Shown here: positions 1 to 15,000 of the stretch, piece by piece | Numbering within the stretch: position 1 is the first letter of the stretch | How the letters are laid out: each line of letters starts with the position of its first letter | Assembly: GCF_029852145.1 (NCBI RefSeq) | Contig: NC_079969.1 | Coordinates: 6,386,001-6,450,000 of the forward strand | Direction of reading: 5' to 3' | Source: Microplitis mediator | Taxonomy: Eukaryota > Arthropoda > Insecta > Hymenoptera > Braconidae | DNA: 64,000 nt | Notes under the pieces: model-generated | What the model was told of the DNA's origin: nothing | Seen by the model: only the letters and a program-made list of their open reading frames with translations | Databases searched by the model: none | Position numbers and translations under genes: made by a program

Positions 1-3000
1 TATCGACGCGTTTAGGGCCGTCTCGACTGTTCCACGGACCCAAACATCAAAAAATACGAAAATAACTTGGATTTTTGGGTTCTCCAAAGTTATAAATTGA
101 TTTCAATTGTTAAGTGACGATGTTAAGGTGGTCGATCTTTTAATTTAGGGTCCGATTTAACGTCTGTAGAGTTATCGACGCGTATAGGGCCGTCTCGACT
201 GTCCCACGGACCAAAACATTCAAGAATAAGTAAATAATATGGGTTTTTGGGTTCTCAAAAGTCATAAATAAATTTCAATTGTTAAGTGACGATGTTAAGG
301 TGGTCGATCTTTTGAATTAGGGTCAGATTTAACGTCTCTAGAGTTATCGACGCGTATAGGGCCGTCTCGACTGTCCCACGGACCCAAACATTCAAGAATA
401 AGTAAATAATATGGGTTTTTGGGTTCTCAAAAGTCATAAATAAATTTCTATCGTTAAGTGACGATGTTAAGGTGGTCGATCTTTCAATATAGGGTCCGAT
501 CTAACGTCTTTAAAGTTATCGACGCGTATAGGGCTGTCTCGACTGTTCCACGGACCCAAACATCCAAAAATACGAAAATAACTTGGATTTTTGGGTTCTC
601 CAAAGTTATAAATTAATTTCTATTGTTAAGTGACGATGTTAAGGTGGAGGATATTTTAATTTAGGGTCGGATTTAACGTCTCTAGACTTATCGACGCGTA
701 TAGGGCCGTCTCGACTGTTCCACGGACCCAAACATCCAAAAATACGAAAATAACTTGGATTTTTGGGTTCTCCAAAGTTATAAATTAATTTCAATTGTTA
801 AGTGACGATGTTAAGGTGGTCGATCTTTTAATTTAGGGTCCGATTTAACGTCTCTAGAGTTATCGACGCGTATAGGGCCGTCTCGACTGTCCCACGGACC
901 CAAACATTCAAGAATAAGTAAATAATATGGGTTTTTGGGTTCTCAAAAGTCATAAATAAATTTCTATCGTTAAGTGACGATGTTAAGGTGGTCGATCTTT
1001 CAATATAGGGTCCGATCTAACGTCTTTAAAGTTATCGACGCGTATAGGGCCGTCTCGACTGTTCCACGGACCCAAACATCCAAAAATACGAAAATAACTT
1101 GGATTTTTGGGTTCTCCAAAGTTATAAATTAATTTCTATTGTTAAGTGACGATGTTAAGGTGGAGGATATTTTAATTTAGGGTCAGATTTAACGTCTCTA
1201 GAGTTATCGACGCGTATAGGGCCGTCTCGACTGTCCCACGGACCAAAACATCCAAGAATACTGAAATAATATGGGTTTTTGGGTTCTCAAAAGTCATAAA
1301 TAAATTTCTATCGTTAAGTGACGATGTTAAGGTGGTCGATCTTTCAATATAGGGTCCGATCTAACGTCTTTAAAGTTATCGACGCGTATAGGGCCGTCTC
1401 GACTGTTCCACGGACCAAAACATCCAAGAATACTGAAATAATATGGGTTTTTGGGTTCTCAAAAGTCATAAATAAATTTCTATCGTTAAGTGACGATGTT
1501 AAGGTGGTCGATCTTTCAATATAGGGTCCGATCTAACGTCTTTAAAGTTATCGACGCGTATAGGGCCGTCTCGACTGTTCCACGGACCCAAACATCCAAA
1601 AATACGAAAATAACTTGGATTTTTGGGTTCTCCAAAGTTATAAATTAATTTCTATTGTTAAGTGACGATGTTAAGGTGGAGGATATTTTAATTTAGGGTC
1701 GGATTAAACGTCTCTAGACTTATCGACGCGTATAGGGCCGTCTCGACTGTTCCACGGACCCAAACATCCAAAAATACGAAAATAACTTGGATTTTTGGGT
1801 TCTCCAAAGTTATAAATTAATTTCTATTGTTAAGTGACGATGTTAAGGTGGAGGATATTTTAATTTAGGGTCGGATTTAACGTCTCTAGACTTATCGACG
1901 CGTATAGGGCCGTCTCGACTGTTCCACGGACCCAAACATCCAAAAATACGAAAATAACTTGGATTTTTGGGTTCTCCAAAGTTATAAATTAATTTCAATT
2001 GTTAAGTGACGATGTTAAGGTGGTCGATCTTTCAATTTAGGGTCCGATTTGACGTCTGTAGAGTTATCGACGCGTATAGGGCCGTCTCGACTTCCCCACG
2101 GACCCAAACATTCAAGAATAAGTAAATAATATGGGTTTTTGAGTTCTCAACAGTCATAAATAAATTTCAATTGTTAAGTGACGATGTTAAGGTGGTCGAT
2201 CTTTTGAATTAGGGTCAGATTTAACGTCTCTAGAGTTATCGACGCGTATAGGGCCGTCTCGACTGTCCCACGGACCCAAACATTCAAGAATAAGTAAATA
2301 ATATGGGTTTTTGGGTTCTCAAAAGTCATAAATAAATTTCTATCGTTAAGTGACGATGTTAAGGTGGTCGATCTTTCAATATAGGGTCCGATCTAACGTC
2401 TTTAAAGTTATCGACGCGTATAGGGCCGTCTCGACTGTTCCACGGACCCAAACATCCAAAAATACGAAAATAACTTGGATTTTTGGGTTCTCCAAAGTTA
2501 TAAATTAATTTCTATTGTTAAGTGACGATGTTAAGGTGGAGGATATTTTAATTTAGGGTCGGATTTAACGTCTCTAGACTTATCGACGCGTATAGGGCCG
2601 TCTCGACTGTTCCACGGACCCAAACATCCAAAAATACGAAAATAACTTGGATTTTTGGGTTCTCCAAAGTTATAAATTAATTTCAATTGTTAAGTGACGA
2701 TGTTAAGGTGGTCGATCTTTTAATTTAGGGTCCGATTTAACGTCTCTAGAGTTATCGACGCGTATAGGGCCGTCTCGACTGTCCCACGGACCCAAACATT
2801 CAAGAATAAGTAAATAATATGGGTTTTTGGGTTCTCAAAAGTCATAAATAAATTTCTATCGTTAAGTGACGATGTTAAGGTGGTCGATCTTTCAATATAG
2901 GGTCCGATCTAACGTCTTTAAAGTTATCGACGCGTATAGGGCCGTCTCGACTGTTCCACGGACCCAAACATCCAAAAATACGAAAATAACTTGGATTTTT

Positions 3001-6000
3001 GGGTTCTCCAAAGTTATAAATTAATTTCTATTGTTAAGTGACGATGTTAAGGTGGAGGATATTTTAATTTAGGGTCGGATTTAACGTCTCTAGACTTATC
3101 GACGCGTATAGGGCCGTCTCGACTGTTCCACGGACCCAAACATCCAAAAATACGAAAATAACTTGGATTTTTGGGTTCTCCAAAGTTATAAATTAATTTC
3201 TATTGTTAAGTGACGATGTTAAGGTGGAGGATATTTTAATTTAGGGTCGGATTTAACGTCTCTAGACTTATCGACGCGTTTAGGGCCGTCTCGACTGTTC
3301 CACGGACCCAAACATCAAAAAATACGAAAATAACTTGGATTTTTGGGTTCTCCAAAGTTATAAATTGATTTCAATTGTTAAGTGACGATGTTAAGGTGGT
3401 CGATCTTTTAATTTAGGGTCCGATTTAACGTCTGTAGAGTTATCGACGCGTATAGGGCCGTCTCGACTGTCCCACGGACCAAAACATTCAAGAATAAGTA
3501 AATAATATGGGTTTTTGGGTTCTCAAAAGTCATAAATAAATTTCAATTGTTAAGTGACGATGTTAAGGTGGTCGATCTTTTGAATTAGGGTCAGATTTAA
3601 CGTCTCTAGAGTTATCGACGCGTATAGGGCCGTCTCGACTGTCCCACGGACCCAAACATTCAAGAATAAGTAAATAATATGGGTTTTTGGGTTCTCAAAA
3701 GTCATAAATAAATTTCTATCGTTAAGTGACGATGTTAAGGTGGTCGATCTTTGAATATAGGGTCCGATCTAACGTCTTTAAAGTTATCGACGCGTATAGG
3801 GCCGTCTCGACTGTTCCACGGACCCAAACATCCAAAAATACGAAAATAACTTGGATTTTTGGGTTCTCCAAAGTTATAAATTAATTTCTATTGTTAAGTG
3901 ACGATGTTAAGGTGGAGGATATTTTAATTTAGGGTCGGATTTAACGTCTCTAGACTTATCGACGCGTATAGGGCCGTCTCGACTGTTCCACGGACCCAAA
4001 CATCCAAAAATACGAAAATAACTCGGATTTTTGGGTTCTCCAAAGTTATAAATTAATTTCTATTGTTAAGTGACGATGTTAAGGTGGTCGATCTTTTAAT
4101 TTAGGGTCCGATTTAACGTCTGTAGAGTTATCGACGCGTATAGGGCCGTCTCGACTGTTCCACGGACCAAAACATTCAAGAATAAGTAAATAATATGGGT
4201 TTTTGAGTTCTCAACAGTCATAAATAAATTTCTATTGTTAAGTGACGATGTTAAGGTGGAGGATATTTTAATTTAGGGTCGGATTTAACGTCTCTAGACT
4301 TATCGACGCGTATAGGGCCGTCTCGACTGTTCCACGGACCCAAACATCCAAAAATACGAAAATAACTTGGATTTTTGGGTTCTCCAAAGTTATAAATTAA
4401 TTTCAATTATTAAGTGACGATGTTAAGGTGGTCGATCTTTTAATTTAGGGTCCGATTTAACGTCTGTAGAGTTATCGACGCGTATAGGGCCGTCTCGACT
4501 GTTCCACGGACCCAAACATCCAAAAATACGAAAATAACTTGGATTTTTGGGTTCTCCAAAGTTATAAAATAATTTCTATTGTTAAGTGACGATGTTAAGG
4601 TGGAGGATATTTTAATTTAGGGTCGGATTTAACGTCTCTAGACTTATCGACGCGTATAGGGCCGTCTCGACTGTTCCACGGACCCAAACATCCAAAAATA
4701 CGAAAATAACTTGGATTTTTGGGTTCTCCAAAGTTATAAATTAATTTCTATTGTTAAGTGACGATGTTAAGGTGGAGGATATTTTAATTTAGGGTCCGAT
4801 TTAACGTCTGTAGAGTTATCGACGCGTATAGGGCCGTCTCGACTGTCCCACGGACCCAAACATTCAAGAATACGGAAATAATTTGAATTTTTGGGTTCTC
4901 GAAAGTTATAAATTAATTTGTATTGTTACGTGACGATGTTAAGGTGGTCGATCTTTCAATTTAGGGTCCGATCTAACGTCTTTAAAGTTATCGACGCGTA
5001 TAGGGCCGTCTCGACTGTTCCACGGACCCAAACATCCAAAAATACGAAAATAACTTGGATTTTTGGGTTCTCCAAAGTTATAAATTAATTTCTATTGTTA
5101 AGTGACGATGTTAAGGTGGAGGATATTTTAATTTAGGGTCGGATTTAACGTCTCTAGACTTATCGACGCGTTTAGGGCCGTCTCGACTGTTCCACGGACC
5201 CAAACATCCAAAAATACGAAAATAACTTGGATTTTTGGGTTCTCCAAAGTTATAAATTAATTTCTATTGTTAAGTGACGATGTTAAGGTGGAGGATATTT
5301 TAATTTAGGGTCGGATTTAACGTCTCTAGACTTATCGACGCGTATAGGGCCGTCTCGACTGTTCCACGGACCCAAACATCCAAAAATACGAAAATAACTT
5401 GGATTTTGGGTTCTCCAAAGTTATAAATTAATTTCTATTGTTAAGTGACGATGTTAAGGTGGAGGATATTTTAATTTAGGGTCGGATTTAACGTCTCTAG
5501 ACTTATCGACGCGTTTAGGGCCGTCTCGACTGTTCCACGGACCCAAACATCCAAAAATACGAAAATAACTTGGATTTTTGGGTTCTCCAAAGTTATAAAT
5601 TAATTTCAATTGTTAAGTGACGATGTTAAGGTGGTCGATCTTTTAATTTAGGGTCCGATTTAACGTCTGTAGAGTTATCGACGCGTATAGGGCCGTCTCG
5701 ACTGTCCCACGGACCAAAACATTCAAGAATAAGTAAATAATATGGGTTTTTGAGTTCTCAACAGTCATAAATAAATTTCAATTGTTAAGTAACGATGTTA
5801 AGGTGGTCGATCTTTTGAATTAGGGTCAGATTTAACGTCTCTAGAGTTATCGACGCGTATAGGGCCGTCTCGACTGTCCCACGGACCCAAACATTCAAGA
5901 ATAACTAAATAATATGGGTTTTTGGGTTCTCAAAAGTCATAAATAAATTTCTATCGTTAAGTGACGATGTTAAGGTGGTCGATCTTTCAATATAGGGTCC

Positions 6001-9000
6001 GATCTAACGTCTTTAAAGTTATCGACGCGTATAGGAGCGTCTCGACTGTTCCACGGACCCAAACATCCAAAAATACGAAAATAACTTGGATTTTTGGGTT
6101 CTCCAAAGTTATAAATTAATTTCTATTGTTAAGTGACGATGTTAAGGTGGAGGATATTTTAATTTAGGGTCGGATTTAACGTCTCTAGACTTATCGACGC
6201 GTTTAGGGCCGTCTCGACTGTTCCACGGACCCAAACATCCAAAAATACGAAAATAACTTGGATTTTTGGGTTCTCCAAAGTTATAAATTAATTTCTATTG
6301 TTAAGTGACGATGTTAAGGTGGAGGATATTTTAATTTAGGGTCGGATTAAACGTCTCTAGACTTATCGACGCGTATAGGGCCGTCTCGACTGTTCCACGG
6401 ACCCAAACATCCAAGAATACTAAAATAATATGGGTTTTTGAGTTCTCAAAAGTCATAAATAAATTTCTATCGTTAAGTGACGATGTTAAGGTGGTCGATC
6501 TTTCAATATAGGGTCCGATCTAACGTCTTTAAAGTTATCGACGCGTATAGGGCCGTCTCGACTGTCCCACGGACCCAAACATTCAAGAATAAGTAAATAA
6601 TGTGGGTTTTTGAGTTCTCAACAGTCATAAATAAATTTCAATTGTTAAGTGACGATGTTAGGGTGGTCGATCTTTTGAATTAGGGTCAGATTTAACGTCT
6701 CTAGAGTTATCGACGCGTATAGGGCCGTCTCGACTGTCCCACGGACCAAAACATCCAAGAATACTGAAATAATATGGGTTTTTGAGTTCTCAAAAGTCAT
6801 AAATAAATTTCTATCGTTAAGTGACGATGTTAAGGTGGTCGATCTTTCAATATAGGGTCCGATCTAACGTCTTTAAAGTTATCGACGCGTATAGGGCCGT
6901 CTCGACTGTTCCACGGACCCAAACATCCAAAAATACGAAAATAACTTGGATTTTTGGGTTCTCCAAAGTTATAAATTAATTTCTATTGTTAAGTGACGAT
7001 GTTAAGGTGGTCGATCTTTTAATTTAGGGTCCGATTTAACGTCTGTAGAGTTATCGACGCGTATAGGGCCGTCTCGACTGTCCCACGGACCAAAACATTC
7101 AAGAATAAGTAAATAATATGGGTTTTTGAGTTCTCAACAGTCATAAATAAATTTCAATTGTTAAATGACGATGTTAGGGTGGTCGATCTTTTGAATTAGG
7201 GTCAGATTTAACGTCTCTAGAGTTATCGACGCGTATAGGGCCGTCTCGACTGTCCCACGGACCAAAACATCCAAGAATACTGAAATAATATGGGTTTTTG
7301 AGTTCTCAAAAGTCATAAATAAATTTCTATCGTTAAGTGACGATGTTAAGGTGGTCGATCTTTCAATATAGGGTCCGATCTAACGTCTTTAAAGTTATCG
7401 ACGCGTATAGGGCCGTCTCGACTGTTCCACGGACCCAAACATCCAAAAATACGAAAATAACTTGGATTTTTGGGTTCTCCAAAGTTATAAATTAATTTCT
7501 ATTGTTAAGTGACGATGTTAAGGTGGAGGATATTTTAATTTAGGGTCGGATTTAACGTCTCTAGACTTATCGACGCGTATAGGGCCGTCTCGACTGTTCC
7601 ACGGACCCAAACATCCAAAAATACGAAAATAACTTGGATTTTTGGGTTCTCCAAAGTTATAAATTAATTTCTATTGTTAAGTGACGATGTTAAGGTGGAG
7701 GATATTTTAATTTAGGGTCGGATTTAACGTCTCTAAACTTATCGACGCGTTTAAGGCCGTCTCGACTGTTCCACGGACCCAAACATCCAAAAATACGAAA
7801 ATAACTCGGATTTTTGGGTTCTCCAAAGTTATAAATTAATTTCTATTGTTAAGTGACGATGTTAAGGTGGTCGATCTTTCAATTTAGGGTCCGATTTAAC
7901 GTCTGTAGAGTTATCGACGCGTATAGGGCCGTCTCGACTGTTCCACGGACCCAAACATCCAAAAATACGAAAATAACTTGGATTTTTGGGTTCTCCAAAG
8001 TTATAAATTAATTTCAATTGTTAAGTGACGATGTTAAGGTGGTCGATCTTTTAATTTAGGGTCCGATTTAACGTCTGTAGAGTTATCGACGCGTATAGGG
8101 CCGTCTCGACTGTTCCATGGACCCAAACATCCAAAAATACGAAAATAACTTGGATTTTTGGGTTCTCCAAAGTTATAAATTAATTTCTATTGTTAAGTGA
8201 CGATGTTAAGGTGGAGGATATTTTAATTTAGGGTCGGATTTAACGTCTCTAGACTTATCGACGCGTTTAGGGCCGTCTCGACTGTTCCACGGACCCAAAC
8301 ATCCAAAAATACGAAAATAACTCGGATTTTTGGGTTCTCCAAAGTTATAAATTAATTTCTATTGTTAAGTGACGATGTTAAGGTGGAGGATATTTTAATT
8401 TAGGGTCGGATTTAACGTCTCTAGACTTATCGACGCGTATAGGGCCGTCTCGACTGTTCCACGGACCCAAACATCCAAAAATACGAAAATAACTTGGATT
8501 TTTGGGTTCTCCAAAGTTATAAATTAATTTCTATTGTTAAGTGACGATGTTAAGGTGGAGGATATTTTAATTTAGGGTCCGATTTAGCGTCTGTAGAGTT
8601 ATCGACGCGTATAGGGCCGTCTCGACTGTCCCACGGACCCAAACATTCAAGAATACGGAAATAATTTGAATTTTTGGGTTCTCGAAAGTTATAAATTAAT
8701 TTCTATTGTTAAGTGACGATGTTAAGGTGGTCGATCTTTCAATTTAGGGTCTGATTTAACGTCTCTAGACTTATCGACGCGTATAGGGCCGTCTCGACTG
8801 TCCCACGGACCCAAACATTTAAGAATAAGTAAATAATATGGGTTTTTGGGTTCTCAACAGTCATAAATAAATTTCAATTGTTAAGTGACGATGTTAAGGT
8901 GGTCGATCTTTTAATTTAGGGTCCGATTTAACGTCTGTAGAGTTATCGACGCGTATAGGGCCGTCTCGACTGTCCCACGGTCCAAAACATCCAAGAATAC

Positions 9001-12000
9001 GAAAACAATATGGATTTTTGGGTTCTCAAAAGTCATAAATGAATTTCTATTGTTAAGTGACGGTGTTAAGGTGGTCGATCTTTTAATTTAGGGTCCGATT
9101 TAACGTCTGTAGAGTTATCGACGCGTATAGGGCCGTCTCGACTGTCCCACGGACCCAAACATTCAACAATAAGTAAATAATATGGGTTTTTGGGTTCTCA
9201 AAAGTCATAAATAAATTTCTATCGTTAAGTGACGATGTTAAGGTGGTCGATCTTTCAATATAGGGTCCGATCTAACGTCTTTAAAGTTATCGACGCGTAT
9301 AGGGCCGTCTCGACTGTTCCACGGACCAAAACATCCAAGAATACGAACATAATATGGGTTTTTGGGTTCTCAAAAGTCATAAATTAATTTCTATTGTTAA
9401 GTGACGATGTTAAGGTGGAGGATATTTTAATTTAGGGTCCGATTTAACGTCTGTAGAGTTATCGACGCGTATAGGGCCGTCTTGACTGTTCCACGGACCA
9501 AAACAGCCAAGAATACGAACATAATATGGGTTTTTGGGTTCTCAAAAGTCATAAATTAATTTCTATTGTTAAGTGACGATGTTAAGGTGGAGGATATTTT
9601 AATTTAGGGTCCGATTTAACGTCTGTAGAGTTATCGACGCGTATAGGGCCGTCTCGACTGTTCCACGGACCAAAACATCCAAGAATACGAACATAATATG
9701 GGTTTTTGGGTTCTCAAGAGTCATAAATTAATTTCTATTGTTAAGTGACGATGTTAAGGTGGTCGATCTTTTAATTTAGGGTCCGATTTAACGTCTGTAG
9801 AGTTATCGACGCGTATAGGGCCGTCTCGACTGTCCCACGGTCCCAAACATCCAAGAATACGAAAACAATATGGGTTTTTGGGTTCTCAAAAGTCATAAAT
9901 GAATTTCTATTGTTAAGTGACGGTGTTAAGGTGGTCGATCTTTTAATTTAGGGTCCGATTTAACGTCTGTAGAGTTATCGACGCGTAAAGGGCCGTCTCG
10001 ACTGTCCCACGGTCCCAAACATCCACAAATACGAAAATAACTTGGATTTTTGGGTTCTCCAAAGTTATAAATTAATTTCTATTGTTAAGTGACGATGTTA
10101 AGGTGGTCGATCTTTCAATATAGGGTCCGATCTAACGTCTTTAAAGTTAACGACGCGTATAGGGCCGTCTCGACTGTTCCACGGACCAAAACATCCAAGA
10201 ATACGAACATAATATGGGTTTTTGGGTTCTCAAAAGTCATAAATTAATTTCTATTGTTAAGTGACGATGTTAAGGTGGTCGATCTTTTAATTTAGGGTCC
10301 GATTTAACGTCTGTAGAGTTATCGACGCGTATAGGGCCGTCTCGACTGTTCCACGGACCAAAACATCCAAGAATACGAACATAATATGCGTTTTTGGGTT
10401 CTCAAAAGTCATAAATTAATTTCTATTGTTAAGTGACGATGTTAAGGTGGTCGCTCTTTTAATTTAGGGTCCGATTTAACGTCTGTAGAGTTATCGACGC
10501 GTATAGGGCCGTCTCGACTGTCCCGCGGTCCCAAACATCCAAGAATACGAAAACAATATGGGTTTTTGGGTTCTCAAAAGTCATAAATGAATTTCTATTG
10601 TTAAGTGACGATGTTAAGTTGGTCGATTATTTGAATTAGGGTCCGATTCAACGTGTCTAGAGTTATCGACGCGTATAGGGCCGTCTCGACTGTCCCACGT
10701 TCCCAAACATCCAAGAATACGAAAACATTATGGGTTTTTGGGTTCTCAAAAGTCATAAATGAATTTCTATTGTTAAGTGACGATGTTAAGGTGGTCGATC
10801 TTTTAATTTAGGGTCGGATTTAACGTCTCTAGAGTTATCGACGCGTATAGGGCCGTCTCGACTGTCCCGCGGTCCCAAACATCCAAGAATACGAAAACAA
10901 TATGGGTTTTTGGGTTCTCAAAAGTCATAAATGAATTTCTATTGTTAAGTGACGATGTTAAGTTGGTCGATTATTTGAATTAGGGTCCGATTCAACGTGT
11001 CTAGAGTTATCGACGCGTATAGGGCCGTCTCGTCTGTCCCACGGTCCCAAACATCCAAGAATACGAAAACATTATGGGTTTTTGGGTTCTCAAAAGTCAT
11101 AAATGAATTTCTATTGTTAAGTGACGATGTTAAGTTAGTCGATCTTTTGAATTAGGGTCCGATTCAACGTGTCTAGAGTTATCGACGCGTATAGGGCCAT
11201 CTCGACTGTTCCACGGACCCAAACATCCAAAAATACGAAAATAATATGGGTTTTTGGGTTATCAGAAGTTATAAATAAATTTCTATTCTTAAGTGACGAT
11301 GTTAAGGTGGTCGATAATTTGAATTTTTGGATTCTCAAAAGTCATAAATCAATTTCTATTGTTAAGTGACGATGTAGAGGTGCCCGATCTTTTAATTCAG
11401 GGTCAGATTTAACGTCTCTAGAGTTATCAACGCGTATAGGGCCGTCTCGACTGTCCCACGGACCAAAACATCCAAGAATACGGAAATAATTTAAATTTTT
11501 AGATTCTCAAAAGTCATAAATCAATTTCTATTGTTAAGTGACGATGTAGAGTTGGTCGATCTTTTGAATTAGGGTCCGATTCAACGTCTCTAAACTTATC
11601 GACGCGTATAGGGCCGTCTCGACTGTCCAAAGGACTCGAATGTTCGATAATTTTGGAATTTTTCGTTTATTTGGGTTCTCAAAAGTTATAAAAAAGTTAT
11701 TATGGTTTAGTGACGATGTCAAGGTGGTCGATCTTTTGAATTAGGGTCCGATTCAACGTCTGTAGAGTTATCGACGCGTATAGGGCCGTCTCGACTGTTC
11801 CACGGTCCCAAACATCCAAGAATACGAAAACAATATGGGTTTTTGGGTTCTCAAAAGTCATAAATGAATTTCTATCGGTAAGTGACGATGTTAAGTTGGT
11901 CGATCTTTTGAATTAGGGTCCGATTCAACGTGTCTAGAGTTATCGACGCGTATAGGGCCATCTCGACTGTTCCACGGACCCAAACATCCAAAAATACGAA

Positions 12001-15000
12001 AATAATATGGGTTTTTGGGTTCTCAAAAGTCATAAATGAATTTCTGTTGTTAAGTGACGATGTAGAGGTGGTCGATCTTTTGATTCAGGGTCAGATTCAA
12101 CGTCTCTAGAGTTATCGACGCGTATAGGGCCGTCTCGACTGTCCCACGGACCAAAACATCCAAGAATACGGAAATAATTTAAATTTTTAGATTCTCAAAA
12201 GTCATAAATCAATTTCTATTGTTAAGTGACGATGTAGAGTTGGTCGATCTTTTGAATTAGGGTCCGATTCAACGTCTCTAAAGTTATCGACGCGTATAGG
12301 GCCGTCTCGACTGTCCAAAGGACTCGAATGTTCGATAATTTTGGAATTTTTCGTTTATTTGGGTTCTCAAAAGTCATAAAAAAGTTATTATGGTTTAGTG
12401 ACGATGTCAAGGTGGTCGATCTTTTGAATTAGGGTCCGATTCAACGTCTGTAGAGTTATCGACGCGTATAGGGCCGTCTCGACTGTTCCACGGTCCCAAA
12501 CATCCAAGAATACGAAAACAATATGGGTTTTTGGGTTCTCAAAAGTCATAAATGAATTTCTATCGGTAAGTGACGATGTTAAGTTGGTCGATCTTTTGAA
12601 TTAGGGTCCGATTCAACGTGTCTAGAGTTATCGACGCGTATAGGGCCATCTCGACTGTTCCACGGACCAAAACATCCAAGAATACGGAAATAATTTGAAT
12701 TTTTAGATTCTCAAAAGTCATAAATCAATTTCTATTGTTAAGTGACGATGTAGAGGTGGTCGATCTTTTGAATTAGGGTCCGATTCAACGTCTTTAAAGT
12801 TATCGACGCGTATAGGGCCGTCTCGACTGTCCCACGGACCGTAACATCCAAAAATACGGGAATAACTTGGATTTTTGGATTCTTCAAAGTTAGAAATAAA
12901 TTTCTATTCTTAAGTGACGATGTTAAGGTGGTCGATCTTTTAATTTAGGGTCCGATTTAACGTCTGTAGAGTTATCGACGCGTATAGGGCCGTCTCGACT
13001 GTCCCACGGTCCCAAACATCCAAGAATACGAAAACAATATGGGTTTTTGGGTTCTCAAAAGTCATAAATGAATTTCTATTGTTAAGTGACGGTGTTAAGG
13101 TGGTCGATCTTTTAATTTAGGGTCCGATTTAACGTCTGTAGAGTTATCGACGCGTATAGGGCCGTCTTGACTGTTCCACGGACCCAAACATCCAAAAATA
13201 CGAAAATAACTTGGATTTTTGGGTTCTCCAAAGTTATAAATTAATTTCTATTGTTAAGTGACGATGTTAAGGTGGAGGATATTTTAATTTAGGGTCCGAT
13301 TTAACGTCTGTAGAGTTATCGACGCGTATAGGGCCGTCTCGACTGTCCCACGGTCCCAAACATCCAAGAATACGAAAACAATATGGGTTTTTGGGTTCTC
13401 AAAAGTCATAAATGAATTTCTATTGTTAAGTGACGGTGTTAAGTTGGTCGATCTTTTGAATTAGGGTCCGATTCATCGTGTCTAGAGTTATCGACGCGTA
13501 TAGGGCCGTCTCGACTGTTCCACGGACCAAAACATCCAAGAATACGAACATAATATGGGTTTTTGGGTTCTCAAAAGTCATAAATGAATTTCGATTGTTA
13601 AGTGACGATGTTAAGTTGGTCGATCTTTTGAATTAGGGTCCGATTCATCGTGTCTAGAGTTATCGACGCGTATAGGGCCGTCTCGACTGTTCCACGGACC
13701 AAAACATCCAAGAATACGAACATAATATGGGTTTTTGGGTTCTCAAAAGTCATAAATTAATTTCTATTGTTAAGTGACGATGTTAAGTTGGTCGATCTTT
13801 TGAATTAAGGTCCGATTCAACGTGTCTAGAGTTATCGACGCGTATAGGTCCGTCTCGACTGTCCCACGGACCCAAACATTCAAGAATACGGAAATAATTT
13901 GAATTTTCGGGTTCTTAAAAGTCATAAATAAATTTCTATTGGTAAGTGACGATGTTAAGGTGGTCGATCTTTTGAAATAATGTTCGATTTAACGTCTCTA
14001 GAGTTATCGACGCGTATAGGGCCGTCTCGACTGTTCCACGGACCCAAACATCCAAGAAAACGAAAATAATATGGGTTTTTGGGTTTTTAAAAGTCATGAA
14101 TGAATTTCTATTGTTAAGTGACGATGTTAAGGTGGTCGATCTTTTGAATTAGGGTCCGATTCAACCTCTCTAGAGTTATCGACGCGTATAGGGCCGTCTC
14201 GACTGTTCCACGGACCCAAACATCCAAGAAAACAAAAATAATATGGGTTTTTGGGTTTTTAAAAGTCATGAATGAATTTCTATTGTTAAGTGACGATGTT
14301 AAGGTGGTCGATCTTCCGAATTAGGGTTCGATTCAACGTCTCTAGAGTTATCGACGCGTATAGGGCCGTCTCGACTGTTCCACGGACCCAAACATCCAAG
14401 AAAACGAAAATAATATGGGTTTTTGGGTTTTTAAAAGTCATGAATGAATTTCTATTGTTAAGTGACGATGTTAAGGTGGTCGATCTTCCGAATTAGGGTT
14501 CGATTCAACGTCTCTAGAGTTATCGACGCGTATAGGGCCGTCTCGACTGTCCCACGGACCAAAACATCCAAGAATACTGAAATAATATGGGTTTTCGGGT
14601 TCTCAAAAGTCATGAATAAATTTCTATTGTTAAGTGACGATGTTAAGGTGGTCGATCTTTTGAAATAATGTTCGATTTAACGTCTCTAGAGTTATCGACG
14701 CGTATAGGGCCGTCTCGACTGTTCCACGGACCCAAACATCCAAGAAAACGAAAATAATATGGGTTTTTGGGTTTTTAAAAGTCATGAATGAATTTCTATT
14801 GTTAAGTGACGATGTTAAGGTGGTCGATCTTTCGAATTAGGGTCCGATTTAACCTCTCTAGAGTTATCGACGCGTATAGGGCCGTCTCGACTGTTCCACG
14901 GACCCAAACATCCAAGAAAACGAAAATAATATGGGTTTTTGGGTTTTTAAAAGTCATGAATGAATTTCTATTGTTAAGTGACGATGTTAAGGTGGTCGAT

